From NCBI RefSeq assembly GCF_902158555.1, contig NZ_CABGGS010000034.1, positions 1 to 64,000 on the forward strand: a stretch of 64,000 nt of DNA, in the 5' to 3' direction. Shown one piece after another: positions 38,245-47,593 of the stretch. The translations under genes were made by a program, and so were the position numbers. Below the pieces are notes generated by a model, which saw nothing but the letters and a program-made list of their open reading frames with translations, had not been told where the DNA came from and did no database searches. Position 1 is the stretch's first letter. The number at the start of each line of letters is the position of its first letter. This stretch comes from Klebsiella spallanzanii (GTDB lineage Bacteria; Pseudomonadota; Gammaproteobacteria; Enterobacterales; Enterobacteriaceae).

Positions 38245-39897
38245 TTATTTGCTGCCCGTGGCGCGTTTCAGCGCGATACGGGCGGTAATACGCAATCTTA
38301 TTAAGCGCCAGAAAACCCAGACCAGCGTGGCGGCAGAAATCGCCGCCGTCAGCAGATACGTGTCATTGTAGGCGAGAATATTGGCTTGTAGCGTGGCGGC
38401 GTTTTGCAGCAGCGTGGTGGCCTGAACGTTCAGCAGCGTGCTGTCGCCAATCTGGCTTTGGTACATCTGGCTGTATTGCTGTAAGCGTTCGGTGATCAGC
38501 GGATTAAGCGTGGTGAGCTGGTCGGCAAGCTGGCTGGAGTGAAACTTCTCCCGCCAGGTCTGGAAGGTGCCGAGAATGGCGGAACCCAGCAGGCCGCCAA
38601 TATTCTGGCTCATGCCGAACAGCACCGAAAAACTGACCAGGTTGCGCTGATCGGCAATCACGCCACCGATCCCCGCCAGCATCGCCGGGGCGAGGAAGAA
38701 GGCGCTGCCGAAACCGAGCAGGAACTGGCTGAACATCAGCTGTTCCGGGCGCGTGAGGATCGTTGACTGACTGTCGAGCAGCGAGGCAACCATAATTAAC
38801 GCCAGCGCCGTGGCGGTGGGCCAGTAGAGGCGCTGCGGATTGAGCGTCAGGCAGCTGGCGACAATCCCGCAGACGATCCCGGCAAAAATAGACCACGCCA
38901 GATTGGTCATCTGCTCATTTTGCAGCCCGACGTACTGCAACCAGCCGATCACCCCCGTGTTCTGTTCCGCCAGTACAATACGGATCAGCAGCATGATTAA
39001 TCCGAGGCGTAAAATACTGCCGCTGGAGAGCCATTTGGTGTTGAGCAGCGGGTTGCTGCGGTTGTGCTCAAAAGCGATAGCGGAAACAATCAATACCACC
39101 GCACCCGCCAGCGCCCAGCCAATCCACGGCGCTTCAAACCACCAGTCCAGACGCCCCAGCGACAGCACCGCACAGACCAGCGCCATCCCCGGCGCCAGCA
39201 AGCAGAAGGTGAGGAAATCTTTCTTCTCAAACACTTTTTTACGATCGCTTGGCGGCAGCTTCAGCGCCATTACGCAGGCCAGCGACACCAGCGCCAGCCC
39301 TAGCTCAAAAAAGTATAGCCCGCGCCACTCATCAATTTGCAGCAATTCGGTAGAGAAAAGGCGGGCAAGCGGGATCGCCAGCGAGGAGCCGGTGATGCCG
39401 ATAGTTAACGCCTTTAGCCGATGGCGGGCAGGCCAGGCCTGCACCTGGTAATAAATCCCTAATGAGCTGAGTGCTGCCGCCACCATGCCGTGGGCCGCGC
39501 GCACCATCAGGGCTGAGCTGAGGTCGTTAACAAACAGGTGGAAAAAAGTCACCAGCACGTAGAGCACCAGAAAACCTTCGGTAAAGGCGCGCAGGCCAAA
39601 CTGCTGGCGGAATTTTACCAGCAGCAGGTTGATGGAGACGTTGGTCATCACGTAGACCGCCGGTAGCCAGGCGATCTCTGTCGACCAGGCGGCAAAGGTC
39701 CCCTGCAACAGTTGCAGATTGGCGGTCACTACCGCATTGCCTAGCGCCCCGGTCAGGCACACCAGCAGCCCGACGATTCCGTAGGCAATACGTTTTGGCG
39801 TGCTGTGAATAGGCGTTGAAGGTGAGCCGAGAATGGCCGGTTTTTCGTGCGGAGCCCAGTCATGGGGAACGTAGGGGTTACTTTTACGGCGAGGCAT
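38245..39897 (-). CDS. DHA2-type MFS multidrug transporter (EmrB-like)
   Basis: This is the proton-driven inner-membrane transporter of the tripartite pump. The 550 residues begin with about 35 hydrophilic residues (MPRRKSNPYVPHDWAPHEKP), then about 14 membrane segments as in the DHA2 family. The first-helix region GALGNAVVTANLQLLQG replaces the usual D-x-T-I-V-N motif, so it is a divergent EmrB relative. A large periplasmic loop precedes the last segment. The start codon overlaps the marR stop by 1 base. Substrate is unknown. Confidence 0.9.
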   Translation of the reverse strand: MPRRKSNPYVPHDWAPHEKPAILGSPSTPIHSTPKRIAYGIVGLLVCLTGALGNAVVTANLQLLQGTFAAWSTEIAWLPAVYVMTNVSINLLLVKFRQQFGLRAFTEGFLVLYVLVTFFHLFVNDLSSALMVRAAHGMVAAALSSLGIYYQVQAWPARHRLKALTIGITGSSLAIPLARLFSTELLQIDEWRGLYFFELGLALVSLACVMALKLPPSDRKKVFEKKDFLTFCLLAPGMALVCAVLSLGRLDWWFEAPWIGWALAGAVVLIVSAIAFEHNRSNPLLNTKWLSSGSILRLGLIMLLIRIVLAEQNTGVIGWLQYVGLQNEQMTNLAWSIFAGIVCGIVASCLTLNPQRLYWPTATALALIMVASLLDSQSTILTRPEQLMFSQFLLGFGSAFFLAPAMLAGIGGVIADQRNLVSFSVLFGMSQNIGGLLGSAILGTFQTWREKFHSSQLADQLTTLNPLITERLQQYSQMYQSQIGDSTLLNVQATTLLQNAATLQANILAYNDTYLLTAAISAATLVWVFWRLIRLRITARIALKRATGSK

Positions 39898-40328
39898 TAT
39901 TTTTTCTCCACCTCGCGCAGCAGTTTTTCCAGCACCCGCTGGGTCTGCCGTTGTTCCTCAGGCGTGATGACGGTGAGGATTTCTTCACGCAAATCATCGG
40001 CTACCGTTTTGACTTGCTCATAAACCTCAAGACCTTTAGCGGTGGCGATGAGCAGCCGTTTACGCTTATCGTGCTCGGTTTTTACCCGTTCAACCAGGCC
40101 GAGATCGACCAGCCGATTGAGCAGCGGCACGAGGGTGGCGCTTTCGACGCCCAGCTCCTGGGCCAGTTCGCTTTGCGACAGCGGCTGTTCATTGCGCGCA
40201 ATGGCGGCAACGGCGACCCAACTGGCCTGGCTCATGCCAAGGTTTTTGAGGCGACGGTTGACCGCCAGCCGCCAGTGGTGGGCGGTCAGATATAAAAGAT
40301 GGGAGAAGTTAAGCTGTCGGTTATCCAT
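39897..40328 (-). CDS. MarR-family transcriptional regulator
   Basis: The 143-residue winged-helix repressor heads the efflux operon and should respond to a phenolic or toxic ligand. The DNA-binding part covers QASWVAVAAIARNEQPLSQS and ELAQELGVESATLVPLLNRL; the wing is the VERVKTEHDKRKRLLIATAKG segment. MarR proteins usually repress their own operon, and a perfect palindrome lies 16 bases upstream of the start. It shares one base with the transporter start. Confidence 0.93.
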   Translation of the reverse strand: MDNRQLNFSHLLYLTAHHWRLAVNRRLKNLGMSQASWVAVAAIARNEQPLSQSELAQELGVESATLVPLLNRLVDLGLVERVKTEHDKRKRLLIATAKGLEVYEQVKTVADDLREEILTVITPEEQRQTQRVLEKLLREVEKK

Positions 40329-40343
40329 AGGCCAGTCTGCAAT

Positions 40344-40363
40344 ATCGTTAGAGCTCTAACGAT
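40344..40363 (-). promoter_or_regulatory. Probable operator of the MarR-type regulator
   Basis: ATCGTTAGAGCTCTAACGAT is a perfect 20-bp palindrome 15 bases before the regulator start codon. Its length and symmetry fit a MarR dimer site. No second copy was noticed in this window. Confidence 0.8.
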
Positions 40364-40479
40364 TTTATGCCTGACAAAAACGACAATTCAAGCCTGATTG
40401 ATAAAAACAGGTTAACAGTATGTGCGTTTATTGTAGGGGGATAAAAACAGAACCGGTTAGGCTAAGAAGGTGTTGCATT

Positions 40480-40578
40480 GCCCGGCGCCGCTGCGCTTGC
40501 ACGGGCCTACGGGAGGATGCATAACATGTTGATACCGTGGGTTTGTAGGCCGGGTAAGGCTTTAGCCGCTACCCGGCG
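40480..40578. repeat. Facing pair of REP units
   Basis: GCCCGGCGCCGCTGCGCTTG with CACGGGCCTAC and its inverted mate GTAGGCCGGGTAAGG with GCTACCCGGC lie between the marR-type gene and the glutamate-type dehydrogenase gene. Confidence 0.75.
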
Positions 40579-40599
40579 GAAATACCACCAGCAGATTCA

Positions 40600-40619
40600 A
40601 GCCCGGCATAAACCGGGCT
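40600..40619 (-). terminator. Terminator hairpin of the Glu/Leu/Phe/Val dehydrogenase gene
   Basis: AGCCCGG and CCGGGCT pair round CATAAA, 12 bases after the stop on the minus strand. Only a short T stretch follows. Confidence 0.6.
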
Positions 40620-40631
40620 GAGAAGGTCAGG

Positions 40632-41906
40632 TTATCCGGGATAGATACCGCGATCTTTACGCGCCATCAGGATTCGCTCACAGGCCACGATATAGGCGGC
40701 GGTACGTAAAGAGCACTCTTTCTCGACCGCTTTTTCGTACACGTGAACGATAGCATCGGTCATGATGCGGTCCATTTTGGCGTTGATCTCCTCTTCGCTC
40801 CAGAAGAAGCTGGCCATATCCTGTACCCATTCGAAGTAGCTCACGGTGACGCCGCCGGCGTTACAAATTACGTCCGGCACCACCACGATGCCGCGCTCGG
40901 CCAGCACATCATCTGCTTCCGGATAGGTCGGGCCGTTCGCGCCTTCTAGCACCAGTTTGCAGCTGATGGTTTCGGCGCGTTCACGGGTGATCTGACCTTC
41001 CAGCGCCGCCGGGATCAGAATATCCATCTGCGTGGTCCAGAACTCCTCTTTGGCAATTTCGCGCGCGCCAGGGAAACCGGCAATCTGTTTATTTTCTGCC
41101 TGCCAGGCGGTCAGCGCGGCCATATCAATACCGCCTTCGTTAAACAGCGTTGCGGTATGATCCTGAATCACCACGATACGCGCGCCGACGCCCGCGAACA
41201 GGCGGGCCGCTTCGCTACCGACGTTACCAAAACCCTGCAGCGCGACTTTCGCGCCTTCAATTTCGATCCCGCTGCGGCGAGCCACTTCGCGCCCGGTAAC
41301 GAATACGCCGCGACCGGTGGCTTTTTCACGGCCCAGGGAGCCGCCGAGATGGATCGGCTTGCCGGTCACCACCCCGGTAATGGTGGTGCCGTGGTTCATG
41401 GAGTAGGTATCCATCATCCAGGCCATCACTTTACCGTTGGTGCCGACGTCCGGTGCCGGAATATCTTTTTGCGGCCCGATAATAATGCCGATTTCGCTGG
41501 TGTAGCGACGGGTCAGACGCTCCAGTTCACCTTCAGATAATGAGAACGGGTCGACGCGGATCCCACCTTTCGCGCCGCCGTAGGGAATATTGACTGCGGC
41601 GCACTTAATGGTCATCCAGGCGGAGAGCGCCATGACTTCATTCAGGTCGACATCCGGATGGTAGCGCACGCCGCCTTTACCCGGCCCGCGCGAAAGGTTG
41701 TGCTGAACGCGATAACCTTCGAAATGACGGATAGTGCCGTCATCCATTTGTACCGGAATATCAACAATCAGCGCGCGTTTCGGGTGGCGCAGGGTTTCAA
41801 TCCAGTAGGCGAGATCGCCGAGGTAGGGCGCGACGCGGTCGATTTGGCGCAGGTAGGTGGTCCATGGAGATGTACTACTTTCAGAAGCGTAAGATAACTT
41901 TTCCAT
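40632..41906 (-). CDS. Glu/Leu/Phe/Val dehydrogenase, probably NAD-linked glutamate dehydrogenase
   Basis: The enzyme oxidatively deaminates an amino acid, most likely glutamate, in the cytoplasm. The 424-residue length and layout fit the RocG/GudB-type GDH rather than the 447-residue NADPH GdhA. The substrate domain shows [21 protein letters not shown] and the catalytic-Lys segment [10 protein letters not shown], and [16 protein letters not shown] follows. The Rossmann turn [10 protein letters not shown] is near residue 225. SNAGG-type region is [17 protein letters not shown]. It is a single gene divergent from ydcF across 410 bases. Confidence 0.9.
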   Translation of the reverse strand: MEKLSYASESSTSPWTTYLRQIDRVAPYLGDLAYWIETLRHPKRALIVDIPVQMDDGTIRHFEGYRVQHNLSRGPGKGGVRYHPDVDLNEVMALSAWMTIKCAAVNIPYGGAKGGIRVDPFSLSEGELERLTRRYTSEIGIIIGPQKDIPAPDVGTNGKVMAWMMDTYSMNHGTTITGVVTGKPIHLGGSLGREKATGRGVFVTGREVARRSGIEIEGAKVALQGFGNVGSEAARLFAGVGARIVVIQDHTATLFNEGGIDMAALTAWQAENKQIAGFPGAREIAKEEFWTTQMDILIPAALEGQITRERAETISCKLVLEGANGPTYPEADDVLAERGIVVVPDVICNAGGVTVSYFEWVQDMASFFWSEEEINAKMDRIMTDAIVHVYEKAVEKECSLRTAAYIVACERILMARKDRGIYPG

Positions 41907-42316
41907 AAGAGTCCTGTTTTGCAGTGATAATTATTTTGTTAACCGTGGAAAGAGATAGCGATAAACTCTGTAACGAGAATGTTATCACCAATTTAATGGG
42001 CCGGTATTTGGCAAAAATGCAGAATATGCTGTCGTTACCGTTGGGTTTGAGTTTTTTATGAATAAAAAAACGAAAAATAACGCTGACTGTGGATGAATAT
42101 GCACCTTTGCGCATTAAAGCCGTAGTTGCGACTATTTCCTCCTATTTATTAGAATCTTGAACCTCTTCAAAAAGTGAATAAAACGCTGCGTTTGTGTGTT
42201 GACTTTGTTGCTTAAAAAGCATCGATAATCCGGTCGCACTTTATTACCCAAAATAAGATGCACAGTCTAAGATAGGCACCGGTAACTTAAGGCTGAGAAT
42301 GCCAACAGGAGAGAGC
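41907..42316. other. Intergenic region between the divergent gdh-type gene and ydcF
   Basis: These 410 bases carry no gene that I can support. They are AT-rich and should contain both promoters. No repeat, hairpin terminator or recognisable operator was found. Confidence 0.6.
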
Positions 42317-43111
42317 ATGTCAGAACATTTTCCATCGCTGCCGGAGGCGACATTAGACGCGGCAAATCGGCTGGGGGCCTGGCTGGCACAGGATGATTTG
42401 CCGCAGGATCCGCAACCAGATGTGGTGGTGCTGGCGGGCAATGCGGTGATCCCGACCATTGATTTTGCCTGCCAGTTGGCGGCGCGTCAGGCTGTTCCGC
42501 TGCTGATCAGCGGCGGTATCGGCCACTCCACCTCATTTTTATACGACGCAGTGTTGAGCGACTCTCGCTATCGCACGCTGACGGTATCGGGGCGCGCCGA
42601 GGCGCATATCCTCGCCGATATCGCCCAGCAATTCTGGCATATCCCGCGTGAACGTATTGTGGTGGAAGACCGTTCCACCAACTGTGGCGAGAACGCGCGC
42701 TTTACCCGACAAATGCTGGAGGAGAGGGGCATTGCACACCGTACGGGCGTGGTGATTCAAGACCCGACGATGCAGCGCAGAACGATGGCGACGTTTGCCC
42801 GCGTCTGGCAAGGGGAGGAGACCGCTGCGCCGCAATGGTACAGCACGCCGGGCTGCTCGCCTGTGCTGTGCAATAGTGATAACGGTTTAACCTTCAGTGG
42901 TGAGCAAGAGGGTCTGTGGCCGGTTGGGCGCTATCTGGCGCTGATCCTCGGCGAGCTGCCGCGGCTGGCGGATAATCCGCAGGGATACGGTCCGCTGGGT
43001 AAAGGGTTTATCGCTCATGTGGATATTCCGCCGAAGATTGTGCAGGCGTGGGAGACGCTGCGCGATGACCGACTGCTGTCCGACGCGCTGAACGCGCGAA
43101 CGCTGTCCTGA
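42317..43111 (+). CDS. ydcF: DUF218/YdcF-family protein, SAM-binding
   Basis: YdcF is a cytoplasmic DUF218-fold protein; the E. coli protein binds S-adenosylmethionine but its reaction is unknown. The ATG at 42317 (MSEHFPSLPEATLDAANRLG, 264 residues) has AGGAGAG just before it; an in-frame ATG at 42299 precedes that site. Family motifs VVVLAGNAVIPTID, ISGGIGHSTSFLYDA and EDRSTNCGENARFT are all present. It lies between the gdh-type gene and aldA as in E. coli. Confidence 0.93.
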   Translation: MSEHFPSLPEATLDAANRLGAWLAQDDLPQDPQPDVVVLAGNAVIPTIDFACQLAARQAVPLLISGGIGHSTSFLYDAVLSDSRYRTLTVSGRAEAHILADIAQQFWHIPRERIVVEDRSTNCGENARFTRQMLEERGIAHRTGVVIQDPTMQRRTMATFARVWQGEETAAPQWYSTPGCSPVLCNSDNGLTFSGEQEGLWPVGRYLALILGELPRLADNPQGYGPLGKGFIAHVDIPPKIVQAWETLRDDRLLSDALNARTLS

Positions 43112-43123
43112 ATCAGCAAAATT

Positions 43124-43155
43124 GCCCGTTTGAGTCAGAGTTATCGCAAACGGGC
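43124..43155 (+). terminator. Terminator of ydcF
   Basis: GCCCGTTTG and CAAACGGGC form a perfect 9-bp stem 12 bases after the stop, followed by a T-rich stretch ATGTTTTGTTAT. Confidence 0.8.
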
Positions 43156-43314
43156 ATGTTTTGTTATCGGATTGTGATTTTTATGCGTAAAAACCATCTA
43201 TTTTTATGAAATATCTCACAAAAACAAGCACCCGGACTGTCACTTTGCCTTGCAGAAGATAGTTTTTAACATCTAGTTCACTTGCTAAAAACAATAATCC
43301 TACAGGAGCAAACC

Positions 43315-44754
43315 ATGACGGCACCCGTTCAACACCCTATGTATATTGATGGCCAGTTTGAATCAGGCCGCGGTGATGCATGGATTGACGTAATCAATCC
43401 CGCGACAGAAGCGCTACTTTCGCGCATTCCCGATGGCAGTGCAGAAGACGCGCAGCGGGCGATTCAGGCCGCTGAACGCGCACAGCCAGGTTGGGAAGCG
43501 CTACCGGCGATTGAGCGTGCGGGATGGCTACGCAAAATTGCCGCCGGTATTCGCGAGCGGGCTGATGAGATTGCCGCGCTGATTGTCGCTGAAGGCGGGA
43601 AAATCCAGCAACTGGCGGCGGTGGAAGTCTCATTTACCGCTGATTACCTCGACTATATGGCCGAATGGGCACGCCGTTATGAAGGTGAAATCGTACAGAG
43701 CGACCGCCCGGGTGAAAATATACTGGTATTTAAGCGTGCTCTTGGCGTAACGACCGGTATTTTGCCGTGGAACTTCCCGTTCTTCCTGATTGCCCGCAAA
43801 CTGGCTCCGGCGCTGATTACCGGCAATACCATTGTGATTAAACCGAGCGAGTTTACGCCGAATAACGCTATCGCCTTTGCACAAATCGTCCATGATATCG
43901 GCCTGCCGAAAGGGGTCTTTAATCTGGTGCTGGGCCGCGGCGAAACCGTAGGCCAGGAGCTGGCAGGTAATCCGAAAGTGGCGATGGTCAGCATGACCGG
44001 CAGCGTGGTGGCCGGTGAGAAAATCATGGCGGCGGCGGCGAAAAACATCACCAAAGTGTGTCTGGAACTGGGCGGAAAAGCGCCAGCCATCGTGATGGAT
44101 GATGCGGATCTTGAGCTGGCGGTAAAAGCGGTCGTCGATTCACGGGTGATCAATAGCGGGCAGGTGTGCAACTGCGTTGAGCGCGTCTATGTACAAAAAG
44201 GGATTTATGACCGTTTCGTTAACCGACTGGGCGAAGCGATGAAAGCAGTACAGTTTGGCGACCCGGTGTCACGTGACGATATCGCCATGGGGCCGTTGAT
44301 TAACGCTGCCGCGCTGGCGCGCGTCGAGGAGAAAGTCGCTAAAGCGGTTGCTCAGGGCGCACGCGTTGTCCTTGGTGGTAAGGCGGTATCGGGCAAAGGC
44401 TATTTTTATCCACCGACGCTGCTGCTGGACGTGCGCCAGGAGATGGATATCGTTCATGAAGAGACCTTTGGCCCGGTACTGCCGGTGGTGGCGTTTGATA
44501 CGCTTGAAGAGGCGCTGGCAATGGCCAACGACAGCGATTACGGGCTGACTTCATCAATCTATACCCGCGATCTGAACGTCGCCATGAAGGCGATTAAAGG
44601 GCTGAAGTTCGGCGAAACCTACATCAACCGCGAGAACTTCGAAGCGATGCAGGGCTTTCACGCCGGATGGCGTAAATCGGGTATCGGCGGTGCTGATGGA
44701 CGTCATGGTCTGAATGAATACCTGCAAACCCAGGTGGTCTATTTGCAGGCTTGA
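43315..44754 (+). CDS. aldA: Aldehyde dehydrogenase A (lactaldehyde/glycolaldehyde dehydrogenase)
   Basis: AldA oxidises L-lactaldehyde to lactate and glycolaldehyde to glycolate with NAD during fucose, rhamnose and glycol use. The ATG at 43315 after CAGGAGC gives 479 residues beginning MTAPVQHPMYIDGQ, equal to E. coli; a start at 43282 adds eleven atypical residues. Catalytic elements: ILPWNFPFF, the SMTGSVVAGEKI cofactor turn, Glu in LELGGKAP, nucleophilic Cys in NSGQVCNCVERV, and EETFGPVLPVV. It is monocistronic and followed by REP units. Confidence 0.96.
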   Translation: MTAPVQHPMYIDGQFESGRGDAWIDVINPATEALLSRIPDGSAEDAQRAIQAAERAQPGWEALPAIERAGWLRKIAAGIRERADEIAALIVAEGGKIQQLAAVEVSFTADYLDYMAEWARRYEGEIVQSDRPGENILVFKRALGVTTGILPWNFPFFLIARKLAPALITGNTIVIKPSEFTPNNAIAFAQIVHDIGLPKGVFNLVLGRGETVGQELAGNPKVAMVSMTGSVVAGEKIMAAAAKNITKVCLELGGKAPAIVMDDADLELAVKAVVDSRVINSGQVCNCVERVYVQKGIYDRFVNRLGEAMKAVQFGDPVSRDDIAMGPLINAAALARVEEKVAKAVAQGARVVLGGKAVSGKGYFYPPTLLLDVRQEMDIVHEETFGPVLPVVAFDTLEEALAMANDSDYGLTSSIYTRDLNVAMKAIKGLKFGETYINRENFEAMQGFHAGWRKSGIGGADGRHGLNEYLQTQVVYLQA

Positions 44755-44777
44755 GTTAGCAGAGGATGAACGCGTTT

Positions 44778-44870
44778 CCCGGAGGCGATGCTGCGCATCT
44801 GTCCGGGCTACCCAACCTTCCGACCGCACGAATTTGTAGCCCGGGCAAGGCGCTTTGCGCCGCCCCCGGG
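44778..44870. repeat. Facing pair of REP units downstream of aldA
   Basis: CCCGGAGGCGATGCTGCGCA... and inverted GTAGCCCGGGCAAGG...CCCCCGGG form a 93-bp palindromic block between the convergent aldA and acetyltransferase genes. Confidence 0.78.
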
Positions 44871-44977
44871 GAACGTTCAATGCTATGGGATACCCCGTGA
44901 GGCTGATCCCTGCCTGGTGGGCACAATAGAAGGCGGGAAACGAAGTGGGCCGCTATTTTGGCCCACATTATCAACGG

Positions 44978-45472
44978 TCAGGCACCCGCTGTTCCAGACT
45001 CAGCAAACGCGGCTAAGGCCTCGCCATCCATGCGATAGCGTACCCATTCGCTCTGGGGAAGCGCGCCAATGCTCAGATAAAAATCGATGGCTGGCTGGTT
45101 CCAGTCGAGAACGCTCCATTCCAGACGACCGCATCCTCTTTTCACCGCTAGCTGGGCGATGGTTCTCAGCAGCGCTTTTCCAGCGCCATTGCCGCGAAAA
45201 TCGGGGGAGATATACAGGTCTTCCATATAGATACCATTGCGGCCAAGCCACGTTGAGTAGCTGGTAAAGAACACCGCGTAACCTGCAACCTGGTTATCAA
45301 TTTCACATATCAATGCTTCCGTTTTGCTGTCGTTGGCGAAAAGCGATGATTTGATTTCATCTACCGTAGTGACGACCTGTTCCGGCGCTTTTTCATAGAC
45401 TGCAAGCTCGTAAATCATGTCGTAAATTGCTTTTGCGTCTGCCGGAGTGGCCTGACGAATGGTCATACTCAT
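44978..45472 (-). CDS. GNAT-family acetyltransferase (SSAT-like)
   Basis: The 164-residue product starts at ATG 45472 (MSMTIRQATPADAKAIYDMI), with AGGTAATC upstream; the longer in-frame start at 45511 adds 13 residues. It resembles diamine/spermidine N-acetyltransferases: FTSYSTWLGRNGIYMEDLYI is the characteristic strand, FRGNGAGKALLRTIA is the acetyl-CoA loop and LDWNQPAIDFYLSIGA ends the fold. A polyamine or amino-acid amine is the likely acceptor. It is divergent from the LysR gene. Confidence 0.88.
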   Translation of the reverse strand: MSMTIRQATPADAKAIYDMIYELAVYEKAPEQVVTTVDEIKSSLFANDSKTEALICEIDNQVAGYAVFFTSYSTWLGRNGIYMEDLYISPDFRGNGAGKALLRTIAQLAVKRGCGRLEWSVLDWNQPAIDFYLSIGALPQSEWVRYRMDGEALAAFAESGTAGA

Positions 45473-45557
45473 TTGATTACCTGTTGTGCCATCGTGAATT
45501 GATACCGCCAAGCATAAACGTTAAGGTTAGAAGAATTAAGTGCAATGAACTCACTAA

Positions 45558-46478
45558 ATGATGAATATTATGCATCCGGTGCTTCGCCGTCTTGATTTGA
45601 ACCTCCTGCCGGTGTTTGACGCTATCTATCGATATCGCTCGGTTCGCCTGGCGGCGGAAGAGCTGGCGATGAGCACGTCGGCGTTAAGCCATGCGTTATC
45701 GAGATTGCGCACGGCGCTCAATGATCCGCTGTTCTATCGGGAAGGGCATCGTATGTGTCCCAGCGTGTACGCCACCCAGCTCGCCCCTTCGATTGCTTCG
45801 GCATTAAAGTTTTTAAACCAGGAACTCGCCCCGCAGCCGAGGTTTGTAGCCTCTGCCAGTACCGACTGCTTACAAATAGCCATTACGGATTTCACCGCCC
45901 TGTGCGTATTCCCGACGCTCATGCAAAATCTGCAGCATCAGGCGCCCGGTCTTCGTTTCGAGCTGCGTTACCTGGCGCATAGTCCGGCGCTGACGGAATT
46001 ACTGGCCGGGGAGGTGGATCTTGCTTTGGGCTTTAGCGCCATGGATGAAGCAGAGCACCCTGAACTGGATGAGATTAGCTGGCTGAAGGATGATTATGTC
46101 GTTATCAGCAATATCAACCGGACCCGGCTCACGTTGGCTGACTATCTTGCAGCCCGACATCTGGTGGTGACACCGTGGAATGAAAGGCAGGGTGTTCTCG
46201 ACGTTCAGCTTGAGAAAATGGGCTTTTCTCGGCATATCACCATCAAAACCCCATCGATGCTGAGTGCGCCGTTTATCATTGCAGAGAGTGAGCTGCTGAT
46301 GGCAATACCGCGCTCTGCTGCTGCAAAAATGGCCGGGTCGGTGAAGCTAAAGGTATTTGAATTACCGTTTGCGGTTCCGCCTTTTGAGGTGAAAATCTAT
46401 TCGCACAAGAGAAGCGGCCAGCGCGGGGCGAGCCAGTGGTTGAAAGAGACGTTGCGGGAATGGGCTGCGTCAGAATAA
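45558..46478 (+). CDS. LysR-family transcriptional regulator
   Basis: The 306-residue protein has an N-terminal winged helix (LRRLDLNLLPVFDAIYRYRS, then VRLAAEELAMSTSALSHALS RLR) and a periplasmic-binding-protein-like effector domain. Several Met codons lie at the start (45558, 45561, 45570) and no ribosome-binding site decides between them. It is divergent from the SSAT-like acetyltransferase gene, 85 bases away, which is the most likely target. The ligand is unknown. Confidence 0.9.
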   Translation: MMNIMHPVLRRLDLNLLPVFDAIYRYRSVRLAAEELAMSTSALSHALSRLRTALNDPLFYREGHRMCPSVYATQLAPSIASALKFLNQELAPQPRFVASASTDCLQIAITDFTALCVFPTLMQNLQHQAPGLRFELRYLAHSPALTELLAGEVDLALGFSAMDEAEHPELDEISWLKDDYVVISNINRTRLTLADYLAARHLVVTPWNERQGVLDVQLEKMGFSRHITIKTPSMLSAPFIIAESELLMAIPRSAAAKMAGSVKLKVFELPFAVPPFEVKIYSHKRSGQRGASQWLKETLREWAASE

Positions 46479-46619
46479 ATCGTCAATAGCCCAGTTTGAC
46501 GAGCCAGTGATATCTGCTTAACTCATGAGATAACGCACGGAAATCGTCTGCCAGCAGAATAAAACGTGCATTCATCGTATGTGCTCTCCGATTCATCCAT
46601 GCAAGGTAAGAGAGGAAAA

Positions 46620-47591
46620 TTGAAATTAGCCGGGCTTCATCCAGACGAGCAGCGTCGCCTGCAATCGCTGCGGGCATCCGGGTTGTTGAATAGTGGGAAA
46701 GAGGAGCGTTTCGATCGTCTCACCAGGCTTGCGCGTTCTCTCTATAATCTGCCCGTGGCGTCCATTAGTCTCGTGGGCGAGAATACCCTGCATGTAAAAT
46801 CCTGTGCTGGACTTGAAGTGGATACGCTGCCTAGGGACATCACTTTTTGCGCGCACACTATCCTGCAGACCGACCCTTTAGTGGTGAATGATATGCAGCG
46901 GGACGTGCGTTTTCATGATAATCCCTTGGTTACACAAGCACCTTTTATCCGCTTTTATGCCGGTTATCCGGTTCAACTGCCGGATGGGGCTACGGTCGGC
47001 GCGTTTTGCCTGATGGATCATAAACCGCGCGCCTTTACCGTTCATGAGATGCAAATATTAAGCGATCTGGCTGCCATCGTTGAGGATGAATTCAAAGTGC
47101 TGGACGCCGCGACCGCTGATGAACTGACGGGGCTGTTTAACCGTCGGGGCTTTATCGCGTTAGCTGACTATGCGCTGCTGACGGCCCGGCGGCGAAGTGA
47201 ACCGGTGAGTCTGGTGTTTATCGATCTTGATCGCTTTAAGCTTATTAACGATAACTGGGGCCACGAACAAGGTGATAAAGCCTTGAGGGCAATTGCCGAT
47301 TTAATGAAAGCGGTGTTCAGGGAGTCGGATTTGATAGCCAGGCAGGGGGGCGATGAATTTATTGCCCTGTTGACGAATACCTCTCAGCAGGCCGCAGGCA
47401 GGACGATGGAGCAGCTCAGTAAGAATGTTGCCGATTATAATCAGCAGGCGGGCAACCCCTGGCAACTGGCATTCTCATGGGGCTGCGTTGAATATGATCC
47501 CCATACGCACCACAACCTCAACGAGGTCATCGCCGTGGCGGATCAGCGTATGTATCAGGTGAAGACGAGTCATCACGAAGCTCGGCGTTAA
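46620..47591 (+). CDS. GAF-GGDEF diguanylate cyclase
   Basis: The enzyme should make cyclic-di-GMP from two GTP. I start at TTG 46620 (MKLAGLHPDEQRRLQSLRAS) because AGAGAGG lies 5 bases before it and the N-terminus then aligns with the EAL protein at the left end of the window; ATG codons at 46566 and 46599 lack such a site. A GAF domain (about 25-155, with PFIRFYAGYPVQL) precedes a GGDEF domain (about 160-320) with FIDLDRFKLINDNWGHEQGD and an intact RQGGDEFIALL. RESD five residues before GGDEF gives a product-inhibition I-site. No membrane segments. Confidence 0.9.
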   Translation: MKLAGLHPDEQRRLQSLRASGLLNSGKEERFDRLTRLARSLYNLPVASISLVGENTLHVKSCAGLEVDTLPRDITFCAHTILQTDPLVVNDMQRDVRFHDNPLVTQAPFIRFYAGYPVQLPDGATVGAFCLMDHKPRAFTVHEMQILSDLAAIVEDEFKVLDAATADELTGLFNRRGFIALADYALLTARRRSEPVSLVFIDLDRFKLINDNWGHEQGDKALRAIADLMKAVFRESDLIARQGGDEFIALLTNTSQQAAGRTMEQLSKNVADYNQQAGNPWQLAFSWGCVEYDPHTHHNLNEVIAVADQRMYQVKTSHHEARR

Positions 47592-47593
47592 TA

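Noticed and set aside
37330-38304. Plus-strand open frame of 324 codons opposite the HlyD-type adaptor gene
   Set aside because: Shadow of the adaptor gene; no recognisable domain and skewed composition.
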